NCBI RefSeq assembly: GCF_000378485.1
Contig: NZ_KB899976.1
Location: 1-64,000, forward strand
DNA from: Flavobacterium rivuli WB 3.3-2 = DSM 21788
GTDB taxonomy: Bacteria; Bacteroidota; Bacteroidia; Flavobacteriales; Flavobacteriaceae
DNA: 64,000 bases
Direction of reading: 5' to 3'
This document shows, in pieces, positions 1-7,407 of this stretch. Position 1 is the first letter of the stretch. Each line of letters begins with the position of its first letter. A model generated the notes under the pieces. It did not search any database. It was given only the letters and a program-made list of their open reading frames with translations, and was not told where the DNA came from. The translations under genes were made by a program, and so were the position numbers.

Positions 1-900
1 CTTTGGGGAACGTCGAATTTGTTCAGCAACCCAAGGTACATGAATGGTGCCTCTACCAACCCTAACTTTGATGTAGTGGCCTATGCCGGTGCACAGGCTA
101 AGATTGCTATTGATGCTACTATCGCATTAGGTGGAGAGAACTACGTTTTTTGGGGTGGCCGTGAAGGGTATATGAGTTTATTGAATACTGATATTCAGCG
201 TGAGCAGGACCATCTGGCACAATTTCTTACCATATGCAGGGATTACGCCCGCAGCCAGGGTTTTAAAGGAACATTCCTTATAGAGCCTAAGCCTATGGAG
301 CCTATGAAACACCAGTATGATTTTGATGCTGCTACCTGTATTGGCTTCCTTAATAAATACGGATTACAAAACGACTTTAAATTAAACCTTGAGGTTAACC
401 ATGCTACCCTTGCAGGGCATACTTTTGAGCATGAAATGCAGCTTGCCGCTAATGCAGGTATGTTAGGCTCTCTTGATGCTAACCGTGGTGACTACCAGAA
501 CGGTTGGGATACCGACCAGTTCCCAATAGATATTTATGAGGTTACACAGGCTATGCTTGTTTTCCTTCAGGCAGGTGGCTTACAGGGCGGTGGTATTAAC
601 TTTGATGCCAAAGTCCGCAGGAATTCTACCGACCTTGAAGATAAATTTATAGCACACATAAGTGGTATGGATATTTTTGCACGCGGACTTATCAGCGCAG
701 AACATATCCTTAAAAACACAAAATATACCGAACTTCGCAAAGAACGCTATGCCTCTTTTGATGGCGGTAAAGGTGCGGAATTTGAAAAAGGCGGCCTTAC
801 CCTTGAAGATCTTAATATTTATGCACGCCAAAACGGCGAGCCTAAACAAATAAGTGGCAGGCAGGAGCTGTTTGAGCAGATTATTGCTAACGCGTATTAA
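1..900 (+). CDS. xylA: Xylose isomerase, C-terminal part (5' end outside window)
   Basis: Interconverts D-xylose and D-xylulose in the cytoplasm, the entry step of xylose catabolism. The frame is open from base 1, so the gene runs off the left edge and about a third of the usual length (near 440 residues) is missing. Family signatures are visible: LWGTSNLFSNPRYMNGA at the very start, then FLIEPKPMEPMKHQYDFD, LNLEVNHATLAGHTFEHE and LDANRGDYQNGWDTDQFP. These supply the metal-binding Glu, Asp and His residues. The end is the normal family end. A hairpin terminator follows at once. The identification is firm. Confidence 0.97.
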   Translation, partial: LWGTSNLFSNPRYMNGASTNPNFDVVAYAGAQAKIAIDATIALGGENYVFWGGREGYMSLLNTDIQREQDHLAQFLTICRDYARSQGFKGTFLIEPKPMEPMKHQYDFDAATCIGFLNKYGLQNDFKLNLEVNHATLAGHTFEHEMQLAANAGMLGSLDANRGDYQNGWDTDQFPIDIYEVTQAMLVFLQAGGLQGGGINFDAKVRRNSTDLEDKFIAHISGMDIFARGLISAEHILKNTKYTELRKERYASFDGGKGAEFEKGGLTLEDLNIYARQNGEPKQISGRQELFEQIIANAY

Positions 901-920
901 TAGAAAAACAGGTTATATAC

Positions 921-955
921 AAATGCCCTTTCATTTCCGGAAGGGCATTTTGCTT
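921..955. terminator. Terminator between xylA and the convergent yjbR-like gene
   Basis: A perfect 10-bp stem (AAATGCCCTT with AAGGGCATTT) around a 10-nt loop lies just after xylA, followed by a T-rich run. The next gene converges on it, so it may stop transcription from both sides. Confidence 0.8.
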
Positions 956-1311
956 TATATACTCTCGCGTACTTTTTTGGTCAGGCTGTTAAACACCAGT
1001 TCGTAGGAATGGGTTATTAGCTCGTGCAACAGTTTCAACGGCACATCGCTATTAATGGTTACAGTATTCCAATGTACTTTACTCATGTGGAAACCCGGCT
1101 GTATACCCTCATACTCTTCTCTTAACTCTATTGCCCTTTCCGGGTTGCATTTAAGGTTTACAGCTGCCTCGCCACTTTCCCATTTGCTAAGTGACGAAAG
1201 TGCAAAAACCTTACCGCCCACTTTAAACACAAGGGTATCTTCATCAAACGGAAAATGTTCTGTAACGCCATTTTTAGAAAGGCAGTATTCGTAAAAATCC
1301 TGTATTGTCAT
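955..1311 (-). CDS. MmcQ/YjbR family DNA-binding-like protein
   Basis: Small cytoplasmic protein of 118 residues, the normal size for the MmcQ/YjbR (CyaY-like fold) family. Its cellular role is poorly defined. Typical features are the N-terminal FYEYCLSKNGVTEHFPFDEDTLVFKV segment, a KVFALSSL strand, the LKCNPERAIELREEYEGIQPGFHMSKVHWNTV core and a helical C-terminus (LITHSYELVFNSLTKK). It is a single gene convergent with xylA. No operon partner is evident. Confidence 0.88.
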   Translation of the reverse strand: MTIQDFYEYCLSKNGVTEHFPFDEDTLVFKVGGKVFALSSLSKWESGEAAVNLKCNPERAIELREEYEGIQPGFHMSKVHWNTVTINSDVPLKLLHELITHSYELVFNSLTKKVRESI

Positions 1312-1388
1312 TTTAATAAAAAGTCTTAATGTTGAAATTCTAAAGAACCGGTCTATTATTTCTCATCTTTTGTCTGTATTCTGTTAGT

Positions 1389-1739
1389 CTACTTCCCTAT
1401 TTCCCCTAAATGGGTAAACTTAAAACCTTTCTCATACTTAAGTCCGTAACCCAGCATCCTGTCCATACTGGAATGTGCAAAAAGGATAACTCCGGCAAGC
1501 TGAAATTGCGGTAGTGAAGTATAGTATCCTGCAATATACAGAGCAATTGCAATGGCTTTATGGTGTGCCAAATTATAAACCCACGCCCCTGCTTTATTAC
1601 CAAATGCGTATCCTGTAAACGACAGGTCGGGTACGAGGATCAATGCCGGAAACCACCACCACGCATACGGCAGAAGGCTAAAGAGGTAAATACCTAACAG
1701 TAACATGGCGGCTTCTTCAAGTTTTATAAGTGTATTCAT
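1389..1739 (-). CDS. DUF4260-like small membrane protein
   Basis: A 116-residue hydrophobic protein with about three or four membrane segments: near residues 10-35 (AMLLLGIYLFSLLPYAWWWF), 60-80 and 85-95. The pattern with LVPDLSFTGYAFGNKAGAWVYNLAHHKA and FAHSSMDRMLGYGLKY matches what I know of the DUF4260 family. The function is unknown. An alternative reading frame inside it is a shadow. Its start ATG is 54 bases upstream of a CCCCTCT/AGAGGGG hairpin that lies between it and the cyclase-family gene. Confidence 0.75.
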   Translation of the reverse strand: MNTLIKLEEAAMLLLGIYLFSLLPYAWWWFPALILVPDLSFTGYAFGNKAGAWVYNLAHHKAIAIALYIAGYYTSLPQFQLAGVILFAHSSMDRMLGYGLKYEKGFKFTHLGEIGK

Positions 1740-1792
1740 GTTTATTCATTAAAAATATATTACAATAGACGCTAAGTTGCAACACACCCCCA

Positions 1793-1812
1793 GCCCCTCT
1801 CAAGAGGGGAGC
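1793..1812. repeat. Short C/G-rich hairpin
   Basis: CCCCTCT and AGAGGGG pair across a 2-nt loop in the gap between two minus-strand genes. It follows the stop of the cyclase-family gene and may end its transcription, but there is no clear T-run. Similar C-rich hairpins occur between genes in many Bacteroidota genomes, so it may be a dispersed repeat. Confidence 0.5.
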
Positions 1813-1849
1813 CAGCTACACTAAACCTTGACACTCTGAATTAAATAAT

Positions 1850-2611
1850 TTAAATCTGAAATAATATAGGTTTAGACGGTGAAGCATCATTATCAAAACT
1901 GGCAATTTGTAAATTAAGCAGATACCTTCCGTCGGGCACTGCGTCGGGCACAAAAACCATTTCGGTAATGGTAGCATTATGGCGTGCATCGGCATTCAGG
2001 TTGTTTACATCTTTTACATTCCAGAATGCTTTGTGGGCCACTAATTTACCTTCATCTTTCTCCTTATCTACACTTGGCAGGTCTATCAATAAATGTTCTA
2101 TTCCGCATTCGCGGATGTAAGCAGCCGCAGCCTCTTCTAAATAAGCCGGATTGCTGTTGCTGTAATTTTTAGATTGTTTAACCGTATCGTTAGGCAGCGT
2201 GCGCAGTACAATTGCTTCGGGAGTTTTACCGTTGAGCGCTGTTTCTATCTGCCCTTTAGTAATTACCAGGTCATCGCCCTGAACTTCGGGCGCAATAGAA
2301 ACAACCTCTGCCACAAAGAAAAACTTCTTTAAAGCAACGTTAATACTATAAAAGTCTTTAGTAATATGCCCCAGGCATTCGGTATGTGTACCGTGTGCAT
2401 GCGGGTTAAAAAATATGTTATTAAAATTGGTAGAAGATCCTTCACTAACCCTTCCTATCCAGTCTCCCATAGTTACAGGCTCTATAGTTGGCTGGTCTAA
2501 ATACCATGCAATTGGGTTAAGTCCATCAGCGGTTAACGGCAGGGATATATCTATAGGTTTGGAAAGATCGACAGTAAATGATTGGGAATTGTGTTGTATT
2601 GTAGCTTTCAT
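1850..2611 (-). CDS. Cyclase family protein (kynurenine formamidase-like hydrolase)
   Basis: A 253-residue cytoplasmic metal-dependent hydrolase of the cyclase/kynurenine formamidase superfamily. The diagnostic metal site HAHGTHTECLGH is near residues 91-102. It starts with IDISLPLTADGLNPIAWYLDQP and has LLIDLPSVDKEKDEGKLVAHKAFWN towards the C-terminus, a layout common in this family. The substrate cannot be told: no kynurenine pathway genes are adjacent. It is probably a single-gene unit, with a palindromic repeat upstream and a hairpin downstream. Confidence 0.85.
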   Translation of the reverse strand: MKATIQHNSQSFTVDLSKPIDISLPLTADGLNPIAWYLDQPTIEPVTMGDWIGRVSEGSSTNFNNIFFNPHAHGTHTECLGHITKDFYSINVALKKFFFVAEVVSIAPEVQGDDLVITKGQIETALNGKTPEAIVLRTLPNDTVKQSKNYSNSNPAYLEEAAAAYIRECGIEHLLIDLPSVDKEKDEGKLVAHKAFWNVKDVNNLNADARHNATITEMVFVPDAVPDGRYLLNLQIASFDNDASPSKPILFQI

Positions 2612-2637
2612 GTTTTAATCAAAAAAACGATTGGTGT

Positions 2638-2710
2638 TCCATTCCGACCTAAGCGTAGCGCAGTGGAGGAATCTCAAAATAACCCGAGATTTCTCCTTCG
2701 TCGAAATGGA
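2638..2710. repeat. Palindromic intergenic repeat
   Basis: Nested inverted arms: CATTCCGAC (2640-2648) faces GTCGAAATG (2700-2708), and GGAGGAATCTC (2665-2675) faces GAGATTTCTCC (2686-2696), each with about one mismatch. The layout resembles dispersed palindromic elements seen between genes in Flavobacteria. Only one copy is in this window, so repetition elsewhere is an inference. Confidence 0.6.
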
Positions 2711-2735
2711 AATGAGAATGATTTATTGTTTATTA

Positions 2736-3869
2736 TTATTCCAAATCTACAAAAAACAAGTCGCTTGCAAGTCCATCCGCAAGGAATTTTCCTTCGCGCG
2801 TCGTAGTAAGGATGTTATCCTGCAATGCCAGTAGTCCCTGCTCTATATATTTATGCGCTTCTGCGAGAAGGTAATTTTTAAATTCGGCACCAAACTCAGT
2901 GGCTACCCTGCTCACGCTAACACCCCAAATGGTACGCAGTCCCGTCATAACATATTCGTTATAGCGGTCGGCTACGGTAAGTTCTTCTTTCCCGGCAGGT
3001 AATTTACCATCCTGAATATCTTTTAGATATAGTGCATTGTTAGCAATATTCCAGCTCCGGAAAGTTCCGTCATAACTGTGTGCCGACGGGCCTATCCCAA
3101 TGTATTTTTTGCCCAGCCAGTACGCCGTATTATTTTTAGAAAAATAATTTTGCTTACCAAAGTTAGACAGCTCATAATGCACAAAACCGTTAGCCTCTAA
3201 AACATCTACCAGGAGTAAAAATTGTTCCTGTGCAGCTTCATCGCTGGGTTGCGCCACGGTACCATTCTTTACAAATTTATACAAGGCAGTTTTAGGCTCT
3301 ACCGTAAGGGCGTAGCTGGAAATATGGGGCACGCCAAACGACAGCGCCTTATTAACATTATGCAGCCAGCGGTCGTTACCCATGCCGGGAGTGCCATAAA
3401 TAAGGTCGATAGATATGTTATCGAAATACCTAACAGCTTCGGTAAGGCAGGCTTCGGCTTCAAGGGCATTATGCGCACGGTTCATCAGTTTAAGGTCTTC
3501 CTCAAAAAAAGATTGTATGCCAATGCTAAGGCGGTTAATGGGACTTTTAGACAGTTGGATTATTCTGTCTTTAGAAAGGTCATCCGGATTAGCTTCGAGG
3601 GTAATTTCAGGATTTTCGGTTACCGAATAATTTTGGTAAACAGCATCGATTAAAAATTGTATCTCTGTATTACTAAGCACCGATGGAGTACCGCCGCCAA
3701 AGTAAATGGTCTCTACAACTTCGTTAGCAAATTCAACTTTGCGCATTGAAATCTCTGTCGCAATAGCAGCCACCATATCCTCCTTTTTTTTCATGGAGGT
3801 AGAAAAATGAAAGTCGCAATAGGTGCACGCCTGTTTACAAAAAGGAATGTGGATGTAAATACCTGCCAT
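2736..3869 (-). CDS. hemW: Radical SAM family heme chaperone HemW
   Basis: A 377-residue cytoplasmic radical SAM protein that binds heme and delivers it to target proteins; it was formerly annotated as an oxygen-independent coproporphyrinogen III oxidase. The N-terminus has the cluster motif HIPFCKQACTYCDFHF (C-x3-C-x2-C, residues 8-23). Next come YFGGGTPSVLS, the SAM-binding region LEANPDDL, LSIGIQSF and the C-terminal HemN-like part (YVMTGLRTIWGVS). True HemN is longer, which favours HemW. A TAnnTTTG box lies four bases before the ATG, so the mRNA may be leaderless. Confidence 0.93.
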   Translation of the reverse strand: MAGIYIHIPFCKQACTYCDFHFSTSMKKKEDMVAAIATEISMRKVEFANEVVETIYFGGGTPSVLSNTEIQFLIDAVYQNYSVTENPEITLEANPDDLSKDRIIQLSKSPINRLSIGIQSFFEEDLKLMNRAHNALEAEACLTEAVRYFDNISIDLIYGTPGMGNDRWLHNVNKALSFGVPHISSYALTVEPKTALYKFVKNGTVAQPSDEAAQEQFLLLVDVLEANGFVHYELSNFGKQNYFSKNNTAYWLGKKYIGIGPSAHSYDGTFRSWNIANNALYLKDIQDGKLPAGKEELTVADRYNEYVMTGLRTIWGVSVSRVATEFGAEFKNYLLAEAHKYIEQGLLALQDNILTTTREGKFLADGLASDLFFVDLE

Positions 3870-3873
3870 GCGG

Positions 3874-3881
3874 CAAAGTTA
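3874..3881 (-). promoter_or_regulatory. -7 box of the hemW promoter
   Basis: TAACTTTG (consensus TAnnTTTG) ends four bases before the hemW start codon. This would put transcription start at or next to the ATG. No clear -33 TTG was found. Confidence 0.45.
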
Positions 3882-3894
3882 CGACCTTTTTATC

Positions 3895-4236
3895 CTATTT
3901 TAAAAAGTCTTCGCGTATAGGGCTAAAGGCATCTATAAGCATACCGGCTTCAAGGCATACCACGCCATGCAGCAGGTTAGGCATTGCAAAAAAGGTATCG
4001 CCGGCTTGTAGTGTTTTAGTAACGCCATCTACCTTAACTTCAAACTTTCCTGAAGCCACAAAGCTTGCCTGCGAATGATAATGCTGGTGCACAGCGCCAA
4101 TGCTTCCTGTCTCAAAAGCTACTTTAACCAACATAAGTGTGGTATTATATGCGGTTATCTGGCGTTTTACGCCTTCACCTACCGTTTCCCATTCGTTATC
4201 ACTTTCTATAAAAAATGCACCCGACTGTATGTTCAT
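3895..4236 (-). CDS. Cupin domain protein
   Basis: A 113-residue single-domain cupin (small beta barrel). Motif 1 is visible as VHQHYHSQASFVASGKFEVKVDG (around residues 48-70), supplying His ligands and a downstream Gly-rich turn. Motif 2 is LQAGDTFFAMPNLLHGVVC, with the C-terminal His. Such proteins bind a metal and act as small isomerases, dioxygenases or sensors; the substrate here is unknown. It is preceded by TAGATTTG at 4256-4263, a plausible -7 box, and sits downstream of the terminator of the neighbouring lipoprotein gene, so it is probably transcribed alone. Confidence 0.85.
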   Translation of the reverse strand: MNIQSGAFFIESDNEWETVGEGVKRQITAYNTTLMLVKVAFETGSIGAVHQHYHSQASFVASGKFEVKVDGVTKTLQAGDTFFAMPNLLHGVVCLEAGMLIDAFSPIREDFLK

Positions 4237-4279
4237 AATAAATAGTTTTTAAAAACAAATCTACAATTTACACAACAAA

Positions 4280-4304
4280 AAATGCCTGCAAATAGCAGGC
4301 ATTT
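4280..4304 (-). terminator. Terminator of the 4323-5219 lipoprotein gene
   Basis: A perfect 10-bp stem AAATGCCTGC/GCAGGCATTT with loop AAATA, followed on the minus strand by a T-run (TTTTTTGTTG). It lies 19 bases after the stop codon. Confidence 0.85.
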
Positions 4305-4322
4305 AATAGTAATATATGAAAT

Positions 4323-5219
4323 TTAATAATTAGTGTAAACCGATTTAAATGTACCATCAGTAACTGTTACCGTAGTACCATTTGTAGGATGCCTTGCCGT
4401 TAAGCTAAAAGTTCCCTCTATAATAGTATACAGAATATTTGTTGTCTTAGCAGTAATTTTAATTGTTCCTGTCGTACTTGTATATTCTACATCTTCATGA
4501 GTAGTTGTATTGTATTCTGAAAGTATAACTTTATTAGACGATACGGCCGGGCCAAAACTGTGTGTACCTACAGTACTGTTATCATGGTTAGTTATAATAC
4601 CAATAGTGTACTTACTATCGTTAGATTCGTTTAGTGTAATATCTGATCCCGGGAAAAACCCACCAGACTGGGTAATATCCGTAGTATACCAATTTTCATT
4701 ATTAATTTTTGCAAATACGCCAAGGCCTGCAACTTCCGGAACTACATCCCTGTAAGTTACCTGAAAGCTACCCTCAACTGTAGAATAGTCGCTGGTTAGA
4801 TCATATTCTTCGTCATATACTTTACCCGAAAATGTAACCTTAACCTTTTTAGCAGTTGCATCTATTGCAACCAGTTCAAAATTAATATAATTCGATTTAA
4901 AATAATGATATTCACTACGTGTAGGCACATCAAAGTTGCTTATAGAGTAAGCAGTAATATCTTTAAGGTTACCAAATTCATTAAACTCAACGGCAATGGC
5001 GGTTCCGTCAGCGGCATATCCTGCTACAGCAATTGTACTCCCGCTACGTTGGGCAATCGTGTTGTTTATAGCTACAGTACGGCCATCTATTTTATAAGTA
5101 AAATTATCGGCACCGGTTATGGGTGTTGTGCCATCGTTAACAGCGTCGGCATCTTCAGAAGAACAAGATGCCATAAGAGCAGCAAATAAAAAAATAAATA
5201 CTTTTTTAAGGTGTTTCAT
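4323..5219 (-). CDS. Hypothetical lipoprotein
   Basis: A 298-residue exported protein with a lipoprotein signal peptide (KKVFIFLFAALMASCSS; lipobox Cys at residue 19). The mature part is rich in Thr, Ser, Asn and short beta strands, with no motif I recognise. Segments such as DNFTYKIDGRTVAI and TSTTGTIKITAKT suggest repeated beta-sandwich strands, as in uncharacterised Flavobacterium outer-membrane lipoproteins. It could be surface-exposed. It is a single gene with TATATTTG (5252-5259) upstream and its own terminator. Its function is unknown. Confidence 0.8.
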   Translation of the reverse strand: MKHLKKVFIFLFAALMASCSSEDADAVNDGTTPITGADNFTYKIDGRTVAINNTIAQRSGSTIAVAGYAADGTAIAVEFNEFGNLKDITAYSISNFDVPTRSEYHYFKSNYINFELVAIDATAKKVKVTFSGKVYDEEYDLTSDYSTVEGSFQVTYRDVVPEVAGLGVFAKINNENWYTTDITQSGGFFPGSDITLNESNDSKYTIGIITNHDNSTVGTHSFGPAVSSNKVILSEYNTTTHEDVEYTSTTGTIKITAKTTNILYTIIEGTFSLTARHPTNGTTVTVTDGTFKSVYTNY

Positions 5220-5262
5220 AAATAAAGGTTGTTGGTTATGTTAATTAACACCAAATATATCT

Positions 5263-5820
5263 TTATTTTTTTACCCTTTCTTCGTTTTGTTTAACAAATG
5301 CATCCCAGCCACTGTAACTTTTTCCTTCTACAGTCGGCTTTCCTGTATTAAAAAAATGGCACACGGCAGCGGCAAGTCCATCGGTACTGTCAAGGTTTTT
5401 AGGTAACTCTTTAAGCCCCAGTAATTGTTGCAGCATTTTTGCCACCTGCTCTTTGCTGGCAGCCCCGTTACCGGTAATGGCCATCTTTATTTTTTTGGGT
5501 TCATATTCGGTAATGGGTATCTGGCGTGAAAGCCCGGCGGCCATAGCCACACCCTGTGCACGGCCCAGTTTTAGCATTGACTGCACATTTTTACCGAAAA
5601 ATGGCGCCTCTATAGCAATTTCATCTGGGTGATGGGTTTCTATAAGCTCTATGGTACGCTCAAAAATAATGCGCAGCTTTACATAATGATCGTCATATTT
5701 GCTTAACTGAAGTTCGTTAAGCTGCAGGAACTCCATCTTTTTATTCACCACTTTTATAAGGCCAAAACCCATAATGGTGGTGCCGGGATCGATGCCTAAT
5801 ATAATACGTTCGTTTGCCAA
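5263..5820 (-). CDS. ruvC: Crossover junction endodeoxyribonuclease RuvC
   Basis: A Holliday-junction resolvase that works with RuvAB in recombinational repair. It has 185 residues, normal for the family. The RNase H-like core shows the first catalytic Asp in LGIDPGTTIMGFG, a second acidic residue in EIAIEAPFFGKNVQSMLKLGRAQGVAM, and the C-terminal acidic pair in LDSTDGLAAAVCHFF. The start codon appears to be TTG at 5820 (no ATG fits before the IDPG motif). It is divergent from the YbhN-like gene, with the two starts only 20 bases apart. Confidence 0.96.
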   Translation of the reverse strand: MANERIILGIDPGTTIMGFGLIKVVNKKMEFLQLNELQLSKYDDHYVKLRIIFERTIELIETHHPDEIAIEAPFFGKNVQSMLKLGRAQGVAMAAGLSRQIPITEYEPKKIKMAITGNGAASKEQVAKMLQQLLGLKELPKNLDSTDGLAAAVCHFFNTGKPTVEGKSYSGWDAFVKQNEERVKK

Positions 5821-5827
5821 TTTTATT

Positions 5828-5835
5828 TACTTTTG
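5828..5835 (+). promoter_or_regulatory. -7 box just before the flippase-like gene
   Basis: TACTTTTG matches TAnnTTTG and ends five bases before the ATG at 5841. It decides against the upstream start at 5814 and hints at a leaderless transcript. No well-spaced -33 element is visible. Confidence 0.45.
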
Positions 5836-5840
5836 CAAGG

Positions 5841-6815
5841 ATGTTTACCCTATCACGCAAAGCTAAACAATTCCTCGTTCTTACGGCCAAAATTTTAATT
5901 GTGGGCGGGGCATTTTATTTTATATACGACCGTATAGCACAAAACGACAACCTGGACTGGAGCCGCCTGGAAGAGGCCATAACCCGCAAAAATTCGGGGT
6001 GGTTGGTTGCCGTTATACTGCTGCTAAGTTTTTTAAACCGTTTTATAGAAATACTAAAGTGGCAAAACCTCATCTCATCTTTCAAAAAAATATCGGTAGC
6101 CCAATCTACAGACCAGGTACTGGCATCGTTAACCGCGGGTATGTTTACACCAAATGGTGTAGGAGAATATGCCGCCAAAGCACTCTATTATAAAAAAGCA
6201 CAGGCTAAAAACATTGTTTTTTTAAACCTTATATGTAATGGCGCACAACTTATTATAGCAGTACTGGCCGGGCTTGCAGGCTTACTGTTTTTTAACCTGC
6301 GCTATGGGGTTATTCCTAACGGCCTTTTTGTATTGCTCCTTTTTGGCATTGGCGCTATTACTATTGCTGTTTTCCTTTCCAGAAAAATAGACATAAAAGG
6401 ATATTCACTGCACAAATTCTTTAAAATCATAAATGAAATATCCAGGCCTGTAAACCGTAAAAACCTGCTGCTTGCCTTAGCACGGTACCTAAGTATTATC
6501 CATCAGCATTATTTTATATTCCTGCTGTTTGGCGTGCACCTGCCCTACCCTGTTATGCTAAGCGCCATTACAGGAGTTTATTTTTTAGGGTCATCATTAC
6601 CTACATTTCAGTTTTTAGATTTTGCGGTACGTGGCAGTGTGGCTGTATTCTTTTTTGGGCTGGCGGGGGTAAATGAATGGATCGTAGTATTTGCTGCTAC
6701 GCTACAATGGCTGCTAAATATTGTTATACCCGTGGCATTAGGCAGCTATTATGTTTTCAGGTTCAGGACAGAGAGAAATGACGAAACACAGGATGTTACT
6801 TTACATCGAGAATAA
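5841..6815 (+). CDS. Lysylphosphatidylglycerol synthase TM-domain/YbhN-like membrane protein
   Basis: An integral inner-membrane protein of about 324 residues with roughly eight hydrophobic segments and no soluble catalytic domain. Family marks are an N-terminal RKAKQFLVLTAKILIVGGAFYFIYD, the NRFIEILKWQNL loop, LTAGMFTPNGVGEYAAKALYYKK (the conserved TPGGxGE-like motif) and a C-terminal LQWLLNIVIPVALGS. The family is thought to move lipids or lipid-linked molecules; the substrate is unknown. I chose the ATG at 5841 over 5814 because the 5814 start lies upstream of a -7 promoter box. It overlaps the next, convergent gene by 20 bases. Confidence 0.85.
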   Translation: MFTLSRKAKQFLVLTAKILIVGGAFYFIYDRIAQNDNLDWSRLEEAITRKNSGWLVAVILLLSFLNRFIEILKWQNLISSFKKISVAQSTDQVLASLTAGMFTPNGVGEYAAKALYYKKAQAKNIVFLNLICNGAQLIIAVLAGLAGLLFFNLRYGVIPNGLFVLLLFGIGAITIAVFLSRKIDIKGYSLHKFFKIINEISRPVNRKNLLLALARYLSIIHQHYFIFLLFGVHLPYPVMLSAITGVYFLGSSLPTFQFLDFAVRGSVAVFFFGLAGVNEWIVVFAATLQWLLNIVIPVALGSYYVFRFRTERNDETQDVTLHRE

Positions 6816-7272
6816 CAGGTAATATAAACTCTGTAGTAACGGGAATACCTTCTTTTTGTGCCGGTTCTATTTTAGGAAAATCTACCAGGCGGGCTTTTAT
6901 GATACTGTCTATTTTTACCGAATCGTACTTAACACTATCCCGCGGAATTTGAGGTTCAAATTTCAGGGTAGCATCCGGGTATACCGTAACCTTAACCTGT
7001 ATGGTATCAATTTCGGGGTACAGCATTGCAATGGTATCGGTATCCAGCTTTTCCTGCACAAGGCGCGTCATGGTGCTAAAAAAGCATTCCTTTTTAAGGT
7101 CCTTATCAGTTATGGCATCGCACTCTGCGAGTGACGGATAGCTGCTTACCTTTTTCCAGTCAATTTCTTTTAGCCGCTGCTGCAAAAACTCATCTTCATC
7201 AGGCACCTGCTTATCAAAGTACTGGCAGGAAGCTAATAGCAAAGGTAAAAGTAATAATGTAATTTTTTTCAT
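6796..7272 (-). CDS. Lipoprotein with TonB-C-like tail
   Basis: A 158-residue exported lipoprotein (signal KKITLLLLPLLLASCQYF, lipobox LLASC). I chose the ATG at 7272 because a TAnnTTTG box (TATTTTTG, 7298-7305) sits just upstream of the longer ORF start at 7293. The middle has LAECDAITDKDLKKECFFSTMTRLVQEKL with two cysteines. The end, KIEPAQKEGIPVTTEFILPVIL, resembles the C-terminal strand of TonB energy transducer domains (KEGKPV...LPV), as in other Flavobacterium lipoproteins. That link is an inference. It converges on and overlaps the YbhN-like gene. Confidence 0.75.
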   Translation of the reverse strand: MKKITLLLLPLLLASCQYFDKQVPDEDEFLQQRLKEIDWKKVSSYPSLAECDAITDKDLKKECFFSTMTRLVQEKLDTDTIAMLYPEIDTIQVKVTVYPDATLKFEPQIPRDSVKYDSVKIDSIIKARLVDFPKIEPAQKEGIPVTTEFILPVILDVK

Positions 7273-7407
7273 CAACTGGGAATGCGTTATCAACTCCCAA
7301 AAATAAGGAAAATATATTTAGTGGGCTAAATCAAAAAAAGACCCTCTTTACAGAAGGCCTTTAAACTTAATTATATCAGGAAACTTATGGCATATTTACT
7401 AAAAGCC

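Noticed and set aside
5814..5840. Nine extra N-terminal residues for the YbhN-like protein
   Set aside because: They lie upstream of the -7 promoter box at 5828-5835 and within the ruvC start region.
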